Of a stretch of DNA of 64,000 nucleotides, positions 17,114 to 26,822 are shown one piece after another (position 1 is the stretch's first letter; each line of letters begins with the position of its first letter). Location of the stretch: positions 545,929 to 609,928 of the forward strand of contig NZ_KE159715.1 in NCBI RefSeq assembly GCF_000403455.2, in the 5' to 3' direction. The notes beneath the pieces were generated by a model. That model was not told the DNA's origin. It worked only from the letters and a program-made list of their open reading frames with translations, and did no database searches. The translations under genes were made by a program, and so were the position numbers. The stretch is from Dorea sp. 5-2. GTDB taxonomy: Bacteria > Bacillota > Clostridia > Lachnospirales > Lachnospiraceae.

Positions 17114-18081
17114 TGGGTGAATATATCGTAGAGGCGAAGAATCTGTGTAAATATTTCAAGGCAGGCAAGAGCCAGATGTTAAAAGCGGTAGACGGCGTAA
17201 ATATCCAGCTTAAGAAGGGCGAGACTCTCGGGCTGGTTGGTGAGTCCGGGTGCGGTAAGACGACCTGCGGACGTACACTGGTGAAGCTATATGAAGCCAC
17301 AGGCGGTACGGTGCTGTTCGAGGGAAAAGACGTATCGAAGCTTAAGGGAAAGGAACTGCTTGGGTTCCGTAAGGACGCCCAGATCATCTTCCAGGATCCG
17401 TATGCTTCTCTGGATCCCCGTATGACCATCGGTGAGATTATCACAGAGGGCATGAATGTGCATTTCCATATGTCGGAGAAGGAGAAGGAAGAGAAGGTAA
17501 ATGACCTTCTTCATAAGGTTGGACTGAATGCGGAGTATGCCAACCGTTTCGCCCATGAGCTGTCCGGCGGGCAGAGACAGCGCGTGGGGATCGCCAGGGC
17601 GCTTGCCGTGGAGCCGAAATTCATTGTCTGTGACGAGCCGATCTCTGCCCTTGACGTATCGATCCAGGCGCAGATCGTAAACCTGCTGATCAAGCTGCAG
17701 CGAGAGATGGGGCTTACCTACCTGTTTATTTCCCACGACTTGTCTATGGTAAAGCATATCTCTGACAGAGTGGGCGTCATGTATCTGGGATCTATGGTGG
17801 AACTTGCGGGTAACCATGCGCTCTATGACCATCCGGTCCATCCATATACGCAGGCTCTGATCTCGGCGATTCCGGAGGCGGATATGGACGAGGAAGAAGG
17901 CAAGAAGCGGGTACATCTGGAAGGCGAAGTGCCAAGCCCGATCAATCCGCCGCCGGGATGCCGTTTCAAAGGCAGATGTAAGTATGCGAAGGAGATCTGC
18001 GGACAGGAGATGCCGGAACTTAAAGAAGTGGAGCCGGAGCATTTTGTGGCATGTCATATGTGCGGCAAGGAAGACTGGTAG
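17113..18081 (+). CDS. oppF: Oligopeptide ABC transporter ATPase OppF
   Basis: 322 residues: Walker A GESGCGKT, signature LSGGQRQR, Walker B FIVCDEPISALD and the C-terminal CRFKGRCKYAKEIC cysteine block. It pairs with OppD. It starts at ATG 17113 in a TAATG overlap, indicating translational coupling. Confidence 0.94.
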   Translation: MGEYIVEAKNLCKYFKAGKSQMLKAVDGVNIQLKKGETLGLVGESGCGKTTCGRTLVKLYEATGGTVLFEGKDVSKLKGKELLGFRKDAQIIFQDPYASLDPRMTIGEIITEGMNVHFHMSEKEKEEKVNDLLHKVGLNAEYANRFAHELSGGQRQRVGIARALAVEPKFIVCDEPISALDVSIQAQIVNLLIKLQREMGLTYLFISHDLSMVKHISDRVGVMYLGSMVELAGNHALYDHPVHPYTQALISAIPEADMDEEEGKKRVHLEGEVPSPINPPPGCRFKGRCKYAKEICGQEMPELKEVEPEHFVACHMCGKEDW

Positions 18082-18113
18082 AGAATAATAATATAGAAAC
18101 AGGAGTTGAAAGA

Positions 18114-19499
18114 ATGCTGGCAGAATCATATATTGAGAGGATACTGGATCAGGCGGTTTCCTGCGGAGTTGATTATGCGGAGGTATTCTTTGAGGATGTG
18201 GAACGGACAAGGGCTGATCTTGTGGATTCGGAGGTTGTACGCTGCGCCTGCGGATGTGAGAGCGGCATCGGGATCCGTGTGTTTAGGGGATTGGAAAGTG
18301 AATATCTCTACAGTGCGGATGTTAGGGAAGAGTGTGTGCTCGGCCTTATCAGGAAGCGTTTAGGCACGGGAGGCGTTTTCGGCAAGAGAACGCCTCTTTC
18401 CAGATTCACACCTCATGGGATCGTGACGCAGGGAAAGCTTCCGCACGACAGGAGTCTTAAGGAAAAGATCGGATATCTTAAGGAAGCGGTGGATACCGGA
18501 AAGAGGGAGGAGGCATGTATTGTCCAGGGGCGTGCTTATTATGTAGACGCAGACCAGAGAGTACAGATCGCGAATACAGACGGCGTATATGCACAGGATC
18601 GAAGGATTCGTTCGCGGGTACGTTTTATGATGACGGCTGCGGCTGAGGGCGGCGTTGGCAGACAGACGGGATATATAGGCCCGGGCGCTATGTGCGGACC
18701 GGAATTTCTGGAGTCGGAGGCGTTCTTAGGATATGCCAGGGAGGCCGCAAGAAATGCGAAAGGGATGTTGGGCGCCAGGCCTTGTCCGGTCGGACGGATG
18801 CCGGTCATTATCTCCAATGGATTCGGAGGGTTGTTCTTCCATGAGGCGTGCGGACATTCGTTGGAAGGAAGCGCGGTTGCGTCAGGGTGTTCGGAGTTCG
18901 CGGACAGACTCGGACAAAGAATCGCGTCTGAGAAGGTGACGCTGATTGACGACGGCTCGATCGCCGGGGAGTGGGGCTCCCTGGGAATTGACGACGAAGG
19001 GATCCTTACACGGAAGAATGTTCTGATTGAGGGCGGTATCTTAAAGAACTACCTTCTGGACCGGCTGAATGCCAAAAAGATGGGACTTAAGCCGACCGGT
19101 TCTTCCAGGCGTGAGAATTATCGTTTCGCCCCGGTATCGCGGATGACGAACACTTATATCGCCCCGGGGACGGACAAGCTTGAGGATATGATCGGATCCG
19201 TCGAGCGGGGGCTGTTTGTCAAGAATATCAATGCAGGCTCTGTCGATCCGGTGACAGGAGAGTTTAATTTTAACACGGGAGAGACATACCTGATTGAAAA
19301 AGGGAAGATTACCATACCGGTTATGAGCGCGACGCTGATCGGCACGGGAGGGGATATTCTTCCAAAGGTGGATATGGTGTCTGATAATTTTGCTCTGGGG
19401 CATGGGTATTGCTATGCCGGAAGCGGGCAACTGCCGATCGGCGCGGGACAGCCGGCGGTACGGATCACAGAGATGACGGTGGGAGGAAAGGATCTATGA
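18114..19499 (+). CDS. tldD: TldD-family metalloprotease subunit
   Basis: 461 residues from ATG 18114 (AGGAG 8 bp upstream). The zinc motif FHEACGHSLEG (about residue 243) identifies TldD, the catalytic half of the TldD/TldE heterodimer, a cavity protease that cuts small unfolded peptides and matures some modified peptides. It lies 32 bp after oppF and overlaps tldE by 4 bp, so imported peptides are a plausible substrate. Confidence 0.92.
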   Translation: MLAESYIERILDQAVSCGVDYAEVFFEDVERTRADLVDSEVVRCACGCESGIGIRVFRGLESEYLYSADVREECVLGLIRKRLGTGGVFGKRTPLSRFTPHGIVTQGKLPHDRSLKEKIGYLKEAVDTGKREEACIVQGRAYYVDADQRVQIANTDGVYAQDRRIRSRVRFMMTAAAEGGVGRQTGYIGPGAMCGPEFLESEAFLGYAREAARNAKGMLGARPCPVGRMPVIISNGFGGLFFHEACGHSLEGSAVASGCSEFADRLGQRIASEKVTLIDDGSIAGEWGSLGIDDEGILTRKNVLIEGGILKNYLLDRLNAKKMGLKPTGSSRRENYRFAPVSRMTNTYIAPGTDKLEDMIGSVERGLFVKNINAGSVDPVTGEFNFNTGETYLIEKGKITIPVMSATLIGTGGDILPKVDMVSDNFALGHGYCYAGSGQLPIGAGQPAVRITEMTVGGKDL

Positions 19500-20890
19500 C
19501 AGAGAGCGTCCGGAAGTTATGGTGGGGAGAAGATCCTGAATTGATCGCGTTTATGGAATGGCTTGGGGAACAGGGATTTACAGATATACGGCTTTTTATC
19601 AGCACCCGTAAGTCGGTGTTTCTTGCAGTGCAGTGCCAGGAACTTAAGCGTTATGAATATGGGCACAGTGGGATGTATGTAGTTGAGGCGGCATGGAAGG
19701 GAGAATACTGTTGTGCTTATGCAAGTTCTTTAACTGCCGGTTCACGTGCAAAGATTGTGCGCCGGCTTAAGGAGACGGCAGGGGTATATACAAATCGTGA
19801 GCTCCCGCAGGGGATTACAGAGAGTAGAGATTTCCGGGGACAGAGATGGCGTGAGATCGATAAAGAAGCTGTCAGTGAATGCCTGATGTGTGCGGAGCGG
19901 GAGGCGCTGTCGTGTGAGAAGGTGGATTTCGTGGAGATGTGCGAATATCAGCAGTATGAAGAGACGGTCGTCTTGATCGACGGAAAGATGCATTATCTTG
20001 CGGACGATGACGGCGATTGTACCGTCACGGTCCGGGTGGTTGCAAAAGACGGGGATTCTGCAGCCGTTGCCACAAAGTTTGGGATTGCGGATGCAGGAGG
20101 ATGGGAAGCCGGTCTTCAAAAGAACCTCAGGGAGACTGTCTGTGAGTTGGCAAGACGTGCGGCGCAAGACGCCGGACTTGGGCTTCATGCCCAAAAAATT
20201 GCTTCCGGCCGATATCCGATCGTGATCGAGAATTATGTGATGGCAGAACTGACAGGGCATTATCTCCCGATGTTCTATGGAGAGAATCTTATGCATCATA
20301 CGAGTGCATTGGCGGGGAAAGAGCATGAACAAGTGGGATGTGATTTCCTCCGGCTTGAAGAGGATCCGTTCAGCAGGAAAGGTACCTGCAGACGCAGGAT
20401 TGATGATGAAGGAACCCCGGTTTCGAAGAAAGCGCTCTTAAGAAAGGGCGTGTTTGAAAATGTTCTTTATAATAGTAAGAGTGGAGGCCAGGCGGGGGTC
20501 GGCAGCACAGGAAATGGATTTAAGCCGGATGTGACGGCGGGTATCGGGACAAGTGTAACGAATGTGATCCTGTCGTCGGAGGCGGGTACATGTTCACGGG
20601 AAGAGATGCTTCGATCTGTCCGGGAAGGAATCTATATTACGAAGATTGAAGGCATGTTTGCAGGCGGCAGTACAGAGAGCGGGGATTTCTCCTTGCTTGC
20701 TTCCGGCAATCGTATCATAGACGGGAAGTTAGGAAGCGCTGTCAATCAGTTTACCATATCGGGGAATATCTGTGAATTGTGGAAGGATATAGAGATGATC
20801 GGGGATGATCCGGTTTATCGGACGGCGGACCGGGCATGCGTGGTGAGTCCATCGGTAAAGGCGGCGGGACTTATGGTGTCCGGAGAATGA
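19496..20890 (+). CDS. tldE: TldE/PmbA-family protease partner subunit
   Basis: 464 residues from ATG 19496 within an ATGA overlap with tldD. It lacks the HExxxH zinc motif, as expected for TldE (PmbA), and has the family's C-terminal STGNGFKPDVTAGIGTSVTN and MFAGGSTESGDFSLLASG. It completes the heterodimer with TldD and ends the peptide-uptake operon. Confidence 0.88.
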   Translation: MTESVRKLWWGEDPELIAFMEWLGEQGFTDIRLFISTRKSVFLAVQCQELKRYEYGHSGMYVVEAAWKGEYCCAYASSLTAGSRAKIVRRLKETAGVYTNRELPQGITESRDFRGQRWREIDKEAVSECLMCAEREALSCEKVDFVEMCEYQQYEETVVLIDGKMHYLADDDGDCTVTVRVVAKDGDSAAVATKFGIADAGGWEAGLQKNLRETVCELARRAAQDAGLGLHAQKIASGRYPIVIENYVMAELTGHYLPMFYGENLMHHTSALAGKEHEQVGCDFLRLEEDPFSRKGTCRRRIDDEGTPVSKKALLRKGVFENVLYNSKSGGQAGVGSTGNGFKPDVTAGIGTSVTNVILSSEAGTCSREEMLRSVREGIYITKIEGMFAGGSTESGDFSLLASGNRIIDGKLGSAVNQFTISGNICELWKDIEMIGDDPVYRTADRACVVSPSVKAAGLMVSGE

Positions 20891-20969
20891 ATGATAAAGT
20901 GATATTTATGCAGTTTTGATAGGAAGGCGGCAACTTTTTAAACAAGTTACATAAAAATGGGAAAAGCAC

Positions 20970-20998
20970 TTGAATTTTTGTATCAGATTTAGTACAAT
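20970..20998 (+). promoter_or_regulatory. Promoter of gap
   Basis: TTGAAT (20970-20975), 17-bp spacer, TACAAT (20993-20998), leaving a roughly 95-nt leader before the gap start. Confidence 0.65.
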
Positions 20999-21100
20999 TA
21001 TTACCAGTTGAGGATTATTTAACAATCTACACGGGTTAAAGGCTTCACGAATCAAAGGACTGCGTAAACAGTTAATAACAAACTTTAGGAGGAATTAATC

Positions 21101-22114
21101 ATGGCAGTAAAAGTAGCGATCAATGGATTCGGACGTATCGGACGTCTTGCATTCAGACAGATGTTCGGAGCAGAGGGATATGAGGTTGTAGCGATCAACG
21201 ACCTGACATCTCCGAAGATGCTTGCACACCTGTTAAAGTATGACTCTTCACAGGGCAGATACGCTTTATGTGACAAGGTAGAGGCAACAGAGGACTCTAT
21301 CATTGTTGACGGCAAAGAGATTAAGATTTATGCAAAGGCTAACGCTGAAGAACTTCCATGGGGAGATCTGAAAGTAGACGTTGTTCTGGAGTGTACAGGT
21401 TTCTACACATCAAAAGAGAAAGCTTCCGCACATGTTAAGGCAGGTGCAAGAAAAGTTGTTATCTCTGCGCCGGCAGGAAATGACCTTCCTACTATCGTTT
21501 ACAATGTAAATCACGACAAGCTGACAGCAGAGGATACTGTTATCTCCGCTGCTTCCTGTACAACAAACTGTCTGGCTCCTATGGCTAAAGCTCTGAATGA
21601 CCTTGCAGCTATCAAGTCAGGTATTATGTGTACGATCCACGCTTATACAGGCGATCAGATGACACTTGACGGACCGCAGAGAAAGGGTGATTTAAGAAGA
21701 TCACGTGCGGCTGCAGTGAATATCGTTCCTAACAGCACTGGCGCTGCTAAGGCGATCGGTCTTGTTATCCCAGAGCTTAACGGCAAGCTGATCGGAGCTG
21801 CACAGAGAATTCCTACACCTACAGGATCAACAACGATCTTGACTGCTGTTGTAGAAGGCGAAGTAACAGTTGATCAGATCAACGAGGCTATGAAGGCTGC
21901 TGCTAACGAGTCCTTCGGATACAATACGGACGAGATCGTATCCAGTGATATTGTTGGTATGAGATATGGTTCATTGTTTGATGCTACACAGACAATGGCT
22001 CTGCCAGTTGGTGACGGCACAACAGAGGTTCAGGTTGTATCATGGTATGACAATGAGAATTCTTACACAAGCCAGATGGTAAGAACGATCAAATACTTCT
22101 CTGAATTAGCATAA
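21101..22114 (+). CDS. gap: Glyceraldehyde-3-phosphate dehydrogenase
   Basis: 337 residues. NAD-binding [15 protein letters not shown] at the start, the catalytic Cys in [12 protein letters not shown] (about residue 152) and the C-terminal [14 protein letters not shown]. It oxidises glyceraldehyde-3-phosphate to 1,3-bisphosphoglycerate. Its own promoter and terminator separate it from pgk, which follows about 210 bp later. Confidence 0.98.
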   Translation: MAVKVAINGFGRIGRLAFRQMFGAEGYEVVAINDLTSPKMLAHLLKYDSSQGRYALCDKVEATEDSIIVDGKEIKIYAKANAEELPWGDLKVDVVLECTGFYTSKEKASAHVKAGARKVVISAPAGNDLPTIVYNVNHDKLTAEDTVISAASCTTNCLAPMAKALNDLAAIKSGIMCTIHAYTGDQMTLDGPQRKGDLRRSRAAAVNIVPNSTGAAKAIGLVIPELNGKLIGAAQRIPTPTGSTTILTAVVEGEVTVDQINEAMKAAANESFGYNTDEIVSSDIVGMRYGSLFDATQTMALPVGDGTTEVQVVSWYDNENSYTSQMVRTIKYFSELA

Positions 22115-22131
22115 TTCTGGAATACCCAAAG

Positions 22132-22165
22132 GGTCCGGTCTGAGATAATGGACCGGATCTTTTTT
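22132..22165 (+). terminator. Terminator after gap
   Basis: GGTCCGGTCT (22132-22141) pairs with GGACCGGATC (22150-22159) using two wobble pairs, followed by six T. Confidence 0.8.
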
Positions 22166-22326
22166 CGGTGATGTATGGTATATGCGGCATGCTTTCGGCG
22201 TTTTGCGCAGAAGACATGCAAAGGAATTTAGGACAAATTAACTATAGAAAGGGGAAAGCTGTCTGGAAGTGATATGCGGATGAAGGGATCTCATTGGATA
22301 TTGCTCACAGGCGGCAGGCAATTTAC

Positions 22327-23520
22327 ATGCTCAATAAGAAATCCGTAGATGATATTAATGTAAAAGGCAAAAAAGTGTTGGTAAGATGTGACTTCAACGT
22401 ACCTCTTATTGACGGAAAGATCACGGACGAGAATCGTCTGGTCGCGGCGCTTCCTACGATCAAGAAGCTGATCGCTGACGGAGGAAAGATCATTCTGTGC
22501 TCACACCTTGGAAAGCCGAAGGGAGAGCCGAAGCCGGAGTTATCTCTTGCACCGGTGGCAAAGAGGCTGTCTGAACTCCTTGAGCAGGAAGTGAAGTTTG
22601 CGGCAGATGCAGAGGTAGTAGGCGAGAATGCGAAGGCTGCAGTAGAAGCTATGCAGGATGGAGACGTGGTACTTCTTGAGAATACCCGTTACAGGATCGA
22701 AGAGACGAAGAACGGCGAAGCTTTCAGCAAGGATCTGGCTTCTCTGTGCGACGTATTTGTAAACGATGCATTCGGAACCGCACACCGTGCGCACTGCTCG
22801 AACGTAGGCGTGACACAGTTCGTAGATACGGCAGTCGTAGGTTACTTAATGCAGAAAGAGATAGATTTCCTTGGAAATGCAGTGAACAATCCGGAGAGGC
22901 CGTTCGTTGCTATCCTTGGCGGAGCGAAGGTATCCAGCAAGATCTCTGTGATCGAGAACCTTCTTGACAAGGTAGATACCCTGATCATCGGCGGCGGAAT
23001 GTCCTATACATTCTCTAAAGCGCAGGGCGGAAGTGTCGGCGGATCTCTTCTTGAGGCGGATTACTGCGAATATGCGCTGAACATGCTGAAGAAGGCAGAA
23101 GAGAAGGGCGTGAAGTTACTGCTCCCTGTAGATACCGTGATCGCGGACGATTTCTCTAACGATGCCAACAGCAAAGTTGTAAAAGCGGGCGAGATTCCGG
23201 AAGGATGGCAGGGACTTGATATCGGACCGGATACAGTGAAGATCTTCTGCGACGCAGTACAGGATGCCAAGACGGTTGTATGGAACGGACCGATGGGCTG
23301 CTTCGAGATGCCGAAGTTCGCGAATGGTACGGAGGCAGTTGCGAAGGCGCTGGCAGATACGGAAGCGACAACGATCATCGGCGGCGGCGATTCCGCGGCG
23401 GCAGTCAATCAGTTGGGATATGGCGATAAGATGACCCACATCTCCACCGGCGGCGGCGCATCCCTTGAGTTCCTGGAAGGCAAAGAACTGCCAGGCGTAG
23501 CAGCCGCTAACGATAAGTAA
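22327..23520 (+). CDS. pgk: Phosphoglycerate kinase
   Basis: 397 residues from ATG 22327 ([26 protein letters not shown]), the usual PGK opening. The ribosome site there is weak, and an in-frame TTG at 22294 is less likely. Substrate-binding VRCDFNVPL and SHLGKPKG near the N-terminus and [11 protein letters not shown] at the C-terminus are present. It makes ATP from 1,3-bisphosphoglycerate. The 212 bases before it hold the gap terminator and no clear promoter. Confidence 0.97.
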   Translation: MLNKKSVDDINVKGKKVLVRCDFNVPLIDGKITDENRLVAALPTIKKLIADGGKIILCSHLGKPKGEPKPELSLAPVAKRLSELLEQEVKFAADAEVVGENAKAAVEAMQDGDVVLLENTRYRIEETKNGEAFSKDLASLCDVFVNDAFGTAHRAHCSNVGVTQFVDTAVVGYLMQKEIDFLGNAVNNPERPFVAILGGAKVSSKISVIENLLDKVDTLIIGGGMSYTFSKAQGGSVGGSLLEADYCEYALNMLKKAEEKGVKLLLPVDTVIADDFSNDANSKVVKAGEIPEGWQGLDIGPDTVKIFCDAVQDAKTVVWNGPMGCFEMPKFANGTEAVAKALADTEATTIIGGGDSAAAVNQLGYGDKMTHISTGGGASLEFLEGKELPGVAAANDK

Positions 23521-23572
23521 AAAGCTTGAAGAGATATTTTATTTTAGTAAAGAGAAGAGGAGATTTCATAAC

Positions 23573-24322
23573 ATGGCAAGGAAAAAAATTATTGCAGGCA
23601 ACTGGAAGATGAACAAGACTCCGAGCGAGGCAGTTGCGTTGGTAGAAGAGTTAAAACCATTAGTAGCAAATGACGAGGTAGACGTAGTATTCTGCGTACC
23701 TGCGATCGACATCGTTCCGGTTGTAGAAGCGGCAAAGGGAACCAACATCCAGGTTGGGGCAGAGAATATGTACTTCGAGGAGAGCGGCGCTTACACAGGC
23801 GAGATCTCTCCGAATATGCTGGTAGACGCAGGCGTGAAGTATGTAGTTCTCGGACATTCCGAGAGAAGAGAGTACTTCGGCGAGACCAATGAGGATGTGA
23901 ATAAGAAGGTCCTTAAGGCATTCGAGCACGGCATTACTCCGATCATGTGCTGCGGCGAGACACTGGAGCAGAGAGAGCAGGGCGTGACCATGGATTTTAT
24001 CCGTCAGCAGGTGAAGGTTGGATTCCAGAATGTAACGGCAGACCAGGCAAAGACCGCTGTGATCGCATATGAGCCGATCTGGGCGATCGGAACAGGCAAG
24101 ACGGCTACTACAGAGCAGGCGCAGGAAGTCTGTGCAGGAATCCGTGCTTGTATCGCTGAAGTTTATGATGCGGCGACCGCGGAAGCGATCCGTATCCAGT
24201 ACGGCGGATCTGTCAATGCGGCAACGGCGGCAGACCTGTTCGCACAGGCGGATATCGACGGCGGCCTTGTTGGCGGTGCTTCTTTGAAAGCTGATTTCGG
24301 TAAGATCGTGAACTATAAGTAG
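23573..24322 (+). CDS. tpiA: Triosephosphate isomerase
   Basis: 249 residues: GNWKMNKT with Asn/Lys at the N-terminus, the His in LGHSERR, the catalytic Glu in [13 protein letters not shown] and the phosphate loop YGGSVN. It interconverts dihydroxyacetone phosphate and glyceraldehyde-3-phosphate. It is 52 bp after pgk and likely in the same transcript. Confidence 0.98.
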   Translation: MARKKIIAGNWKMNKTPSEAVALVEELKPLVANDEVDVVFCVPAIDIVPVVEAAKGTNIQVGAENMYFEESGAYTGEISPNMLVDAGVKYVVLGHSERREYFGETNEDVNKKVLKAFEHGITPIMCCGETLEQREQGVTMDFIRQQVKVGFQNVTADQAKTAVIAYEPIWAIGTGKTATTEQAQEVCAGIRACIAEVYDAATAEAIRIQYGGSVNAATAADLFAQADIDGGLVGGASLKADFGKIVNYK

Positions 24323-24342
24323 AGGATGAGAATCATCAGCAA

Positions 24343-24374
24343 AGGAGAGGATCGTAATGGATCTCTCCTTTTTT
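24343..24374 (+). terminator. Terminator after tpiA
   Basis: AGGAGAGGATC (24343-24353) pairs with GATCTCTCCT (24360-24369) with one bulged base, followed by a T-run. Confidence 0.8.
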
Positions 24375-24392
24375 CTGGTTAGGGGGTGAAGT

Positions 24393-25004
24393 ATGGGATT
24401 ATTTTTATTTGGTAATAAGGGCAGAAGGGAAGAGCAGGAAGCGCAATTCAGACGTAGGATAGAAGAGCAGCTGTCAAAGCTTATAGAAGGAAAAGAAGAG
24501 GAACAGAGACTTCTGGATGCGCTGTCAGGCGGTGTCCGGCAGGCGGGTGCAGATATCCGTAAGCACAATATGGCGTTGGAAGACTGCCTGGATGTGCTGG
24601 AAGAACAGCAAGAGGCGGAGACACAGAGCCGGAAGAAGATCAAAGAGCTTGAGGAAATGGAAGAAAAGATGCTGAGGCTTTTGGAGACGTATCAGGAACA
24701 GGTCTGGAATATGAGTAAATATGCGGCGGAACATGATCCTGCATGGACTGCCCAGCTAGAACTGACACAGGAAGTTGTGAAGGGCGCGGAGAGCGGCTGT
24801 GGGATCCGGTCTGTTGATGAATCAGATGTGAAGGTGGATTATACTCTTCATGAAGTGATCGAGATCAGGGATACAGAGGAAAAGGAGAAGTCACAGACTG
24901 TCGCGGAAGTTTTTTGTCCGGGATGCGTATATAGGGGAGTGACGAGAAAGAAAGCCAAGATAGCCGCTTACCGCTATATTCAGACCAGAGGGAATACACC
25001 CTAG
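24393..25004 (+). CDS. Divergent GrpE-like nucleotide exchange factor (candidate)
   Basis: 203 residues. Residues 10-115 are charged and heptad-like, consistent with a long coiled coil. The C-terminal third (about 148-200) reads DYTLHEVIEIRD, then QTVAEVFCPGCVYRG and TRKKAKIAAYR, the order seen in the GrpE beta domain (xDP.xHEAv, then xTVxEvxqxGY, then RpAxVxV). GrpE releases ADP from Hsp70. The next gene encodes an Hsp70 and the one after that a J-like protein, which strongly supports the reading. Similarity is weak, and canonical grpE must lie elsewhere if the organism has one. Confidence 0.6.
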   Translation: MGLFLFGNKGRREEQEAQFRRRIEEQLSKLIEGKEEEQRLLDALSGGVRQAGADIRKHNMALEDCLDVLEEQQEAETQSRKKIKELEEMEEKMLRLLETYQEQVWNMSKYAAEHDPAWTAQLELTQEVVKGAESGCGIRSVDESDVKVDYTLHEVIEIRDTEEKEKSQTVAEVFCPGCVYRGVTRKKAKIAAYRYIQTRGNTP

Positions 25005-25071
25005 TACAGCAAAAGACGGGCTATCATAAAAGGTGGCAGGACAAAACAAAAGAAAACAGGAGTAAAAGAAT

Positions 25072-26781
25072 ATGGGCAAGAATACAATTATTGGAATAGA
25101 CCTTGGCACGTCTACAACAGAAGCGGCAGTCATCCGGAACGGAAAGCCGGAGATGATATTGAATTTCAGCGGGCAAGTGATCACGCCTTCGGCAGTCGGG
25201 ATAGATGCAGATCGGCAGATTGTGTTTGGCGAGAAAGCGAAAGCCCAGTACCTTCTGGCGCCAAAGGATACAGTGATAGAGGTAAAGCGTAAGATCGGGA
25301 CAAAAGAAATGATATATATGGGCGGTAAGGCTTATACTCCGACAGAAATTTCAGCGATGCTGCTCTCCCATGTCAGAGAATTCGTATCAGAATATCTGAA
25401 GGAGGAGATCACTAGGGCAGTGATCTCTGTCCCGGCTTATTTTGACGATCTGCAGAGACAGGAAACTGTTGAAGCGGGAAAGCAGGCAGGGTTTATGGTG
25501 GAACGGATTATCAACGAGCCTACGGCAGCGGCATTGAGTTATGGGATCGGACATATGGAAGAAGAGAGCCATATTCTGGTTTACGACCTTGGCGGAGGAA
25601 CATTTGACGTCACACTTTTGGAGATGTTTGGGGGAGTACTGGAGGTAAAAGCCAGCAGCGGGGATAACAAGCTTGGCGGCAAGGATTTTGATGAATGCCT
25701 GATCCGATGGATGGTTAGACAGTTCCGCAGTAAGGAGGGGATTGATCTTGAGAAAGATATGGCTGCGATGGTGAAGCTTAAGGAGCAGGCTGAATTGTGT
25801 AAGAGAGAACTGAGTGCACAGGATTCCTATAGGGTCATGATCCCGTTCATTGCAAAGAAGGACGGGGAGCCGGTGGCTCTGGATGAGACCGTAACAGTCA
25901 GCCTGTTTGAAGAGTTGACGCGGGAATTGGTAGAGCGCACGCATGCGCCGATCGATGTGGTATTGGCGGACAGCGGTGTTCTTCCGGCGGAGATTGACAG
26001 GATCCTGTTGGTCGGAGGATCAACCCGTATGCCGATGATCAGCAGAGATCTTGAGAATTATCTTAAGAAAGAGCCGTCCCGCGCTGTGAATCCGGATTAT
26101 GCGGTTGCAGAAGGCGCGTCAATCCAGGCGGGAATCATAGAAGGAAGCATAAGCGGAGAAGACAGCCTGGTCATGACGGATGTGAACCCATATACTCTGG
26201 GGATTCGCACATTATCTGATTTCAGCATGAATTACATGAGCGTGATCATACCGAGAAATGTAACGATACCGACGGTAAGGAAGGACAGCTTCTGTACAAG
26301 CGCCGATTACCAGCCGGAGGCCAAGATCGAGGTATATCAGGGAGAATCTGATGATGTACGTAAGAACCATTTCCTGGGAGAATTTATCATATCAGAGATT
26401 CCGCTGAAGCCGGCGGGAGAAGAGAAGGTTGAAGTGGAATTTGCGTATGATCTGAACGGGATGCTGGAGGTCAGGGCACAGATTGTAAGTACTGGTGAGG
26501 AAGCATCGGTTGCGATCAATATGATGGAACATCTGCCGGGCAGCGGAGACGAAGAGAAGGTTGATGTGGAAAAATGGAAAGAAGCGCCGCATGCGAAGCA
26601 ATTCCGGACAGTCATCCGCCGTGCGGAGCGCAGGCTTAAGAATGAAGAACTCCAGGATATGCCGTTATATAAAGAGGATCTGGAAGATGCACTGTATGAA
26701 CTGAAATGTGCGTTGATTGAAGAAGACCTGGAGAGGGCGGAAGATCTGGAAGAAGAGATTCTGGATATGTTGGAGTATTAA
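25072..26781 (+). CDS. Short, divergent Hsp70 (DnaK/HscC-like) chaperone
   Basis: 569 residues versus about 610-640 for DnaK. ATPase domain motifs: IIGIDLGTSTTEAAV (residues 6-20), INEPTAAALSYG, LVYDLGGGTFDV and ILLVGGSTRMP. The interdomain linker DSLVMTDVNPYTLGI replaces the usual hydrophobic DVLLLDVTPLSLGI, and the C-terminal lid is short and acidic. It resembles HscC-type specialised Hsp70s rather than the housekeeping DnaK. It sits between a GrpE-like and a J-like gene (67 and 41 bp gaps), so a dedicated client or condition is inferred. Confidence 0.88.
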   Translation: MGKNTIIGIDLGTSTTEAAVIRNGKPEMILNFSGQVITPSAVGIDADRQIVFGEKAKAQYLLAPKDTVIEVKRKIGTKEMIYMGGKAYTPTEISAMLLSHVREFVSEYLKEEITRAVISVPAYFDDLQRQETVEAGKQAGFMVERIINEPTAAALSYGIGHMEEESHILVYDLGGGTFDVTLLEMFGGVLEVKASSGDNKLGGKDFDECLIRWMVRQFRSKEGIDLEKDMAAMVKLKEQAELCKRELSAQDSYRVMIPFIAKKDGEPVALDETVTVSLFEELTRELVERTHAPIDVVLADSGVLPAEIDRILLVGGSTRMPMISRDLENYLKKEPSRAVNPDYAVAEGASIQAGIIEGSISGEDSLVMTDVNPYTLGIRTLSDFSMNYMSVIIPRNVTIPTVRKDSFCTSADYQPEAKIEVYQGESDDVRKNHFLGEFIISEIPLKPAGEEKVEVEFAYDLNGMLEVRAQIVSTGEEASVAINMMEHLPGSGDEEKVDVEKWKEAPHAKQFRTVIRRAERRLKNEELQDMPLYKEDLEDALYELKCALIEEDLERAEDLEEEILDMLEY

Positions 26782-26822
26782 GAAGAATACATTACCAAAG
26801 ATAAGGTAAAGGATGGCAGAAA

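Noticed and set aside
23660..24643. 327-codon minus-strand frame opposite tpiA
   Set aside because: Runs across tpiA, its terminator and the GrpE-like gene; antisense shadow.
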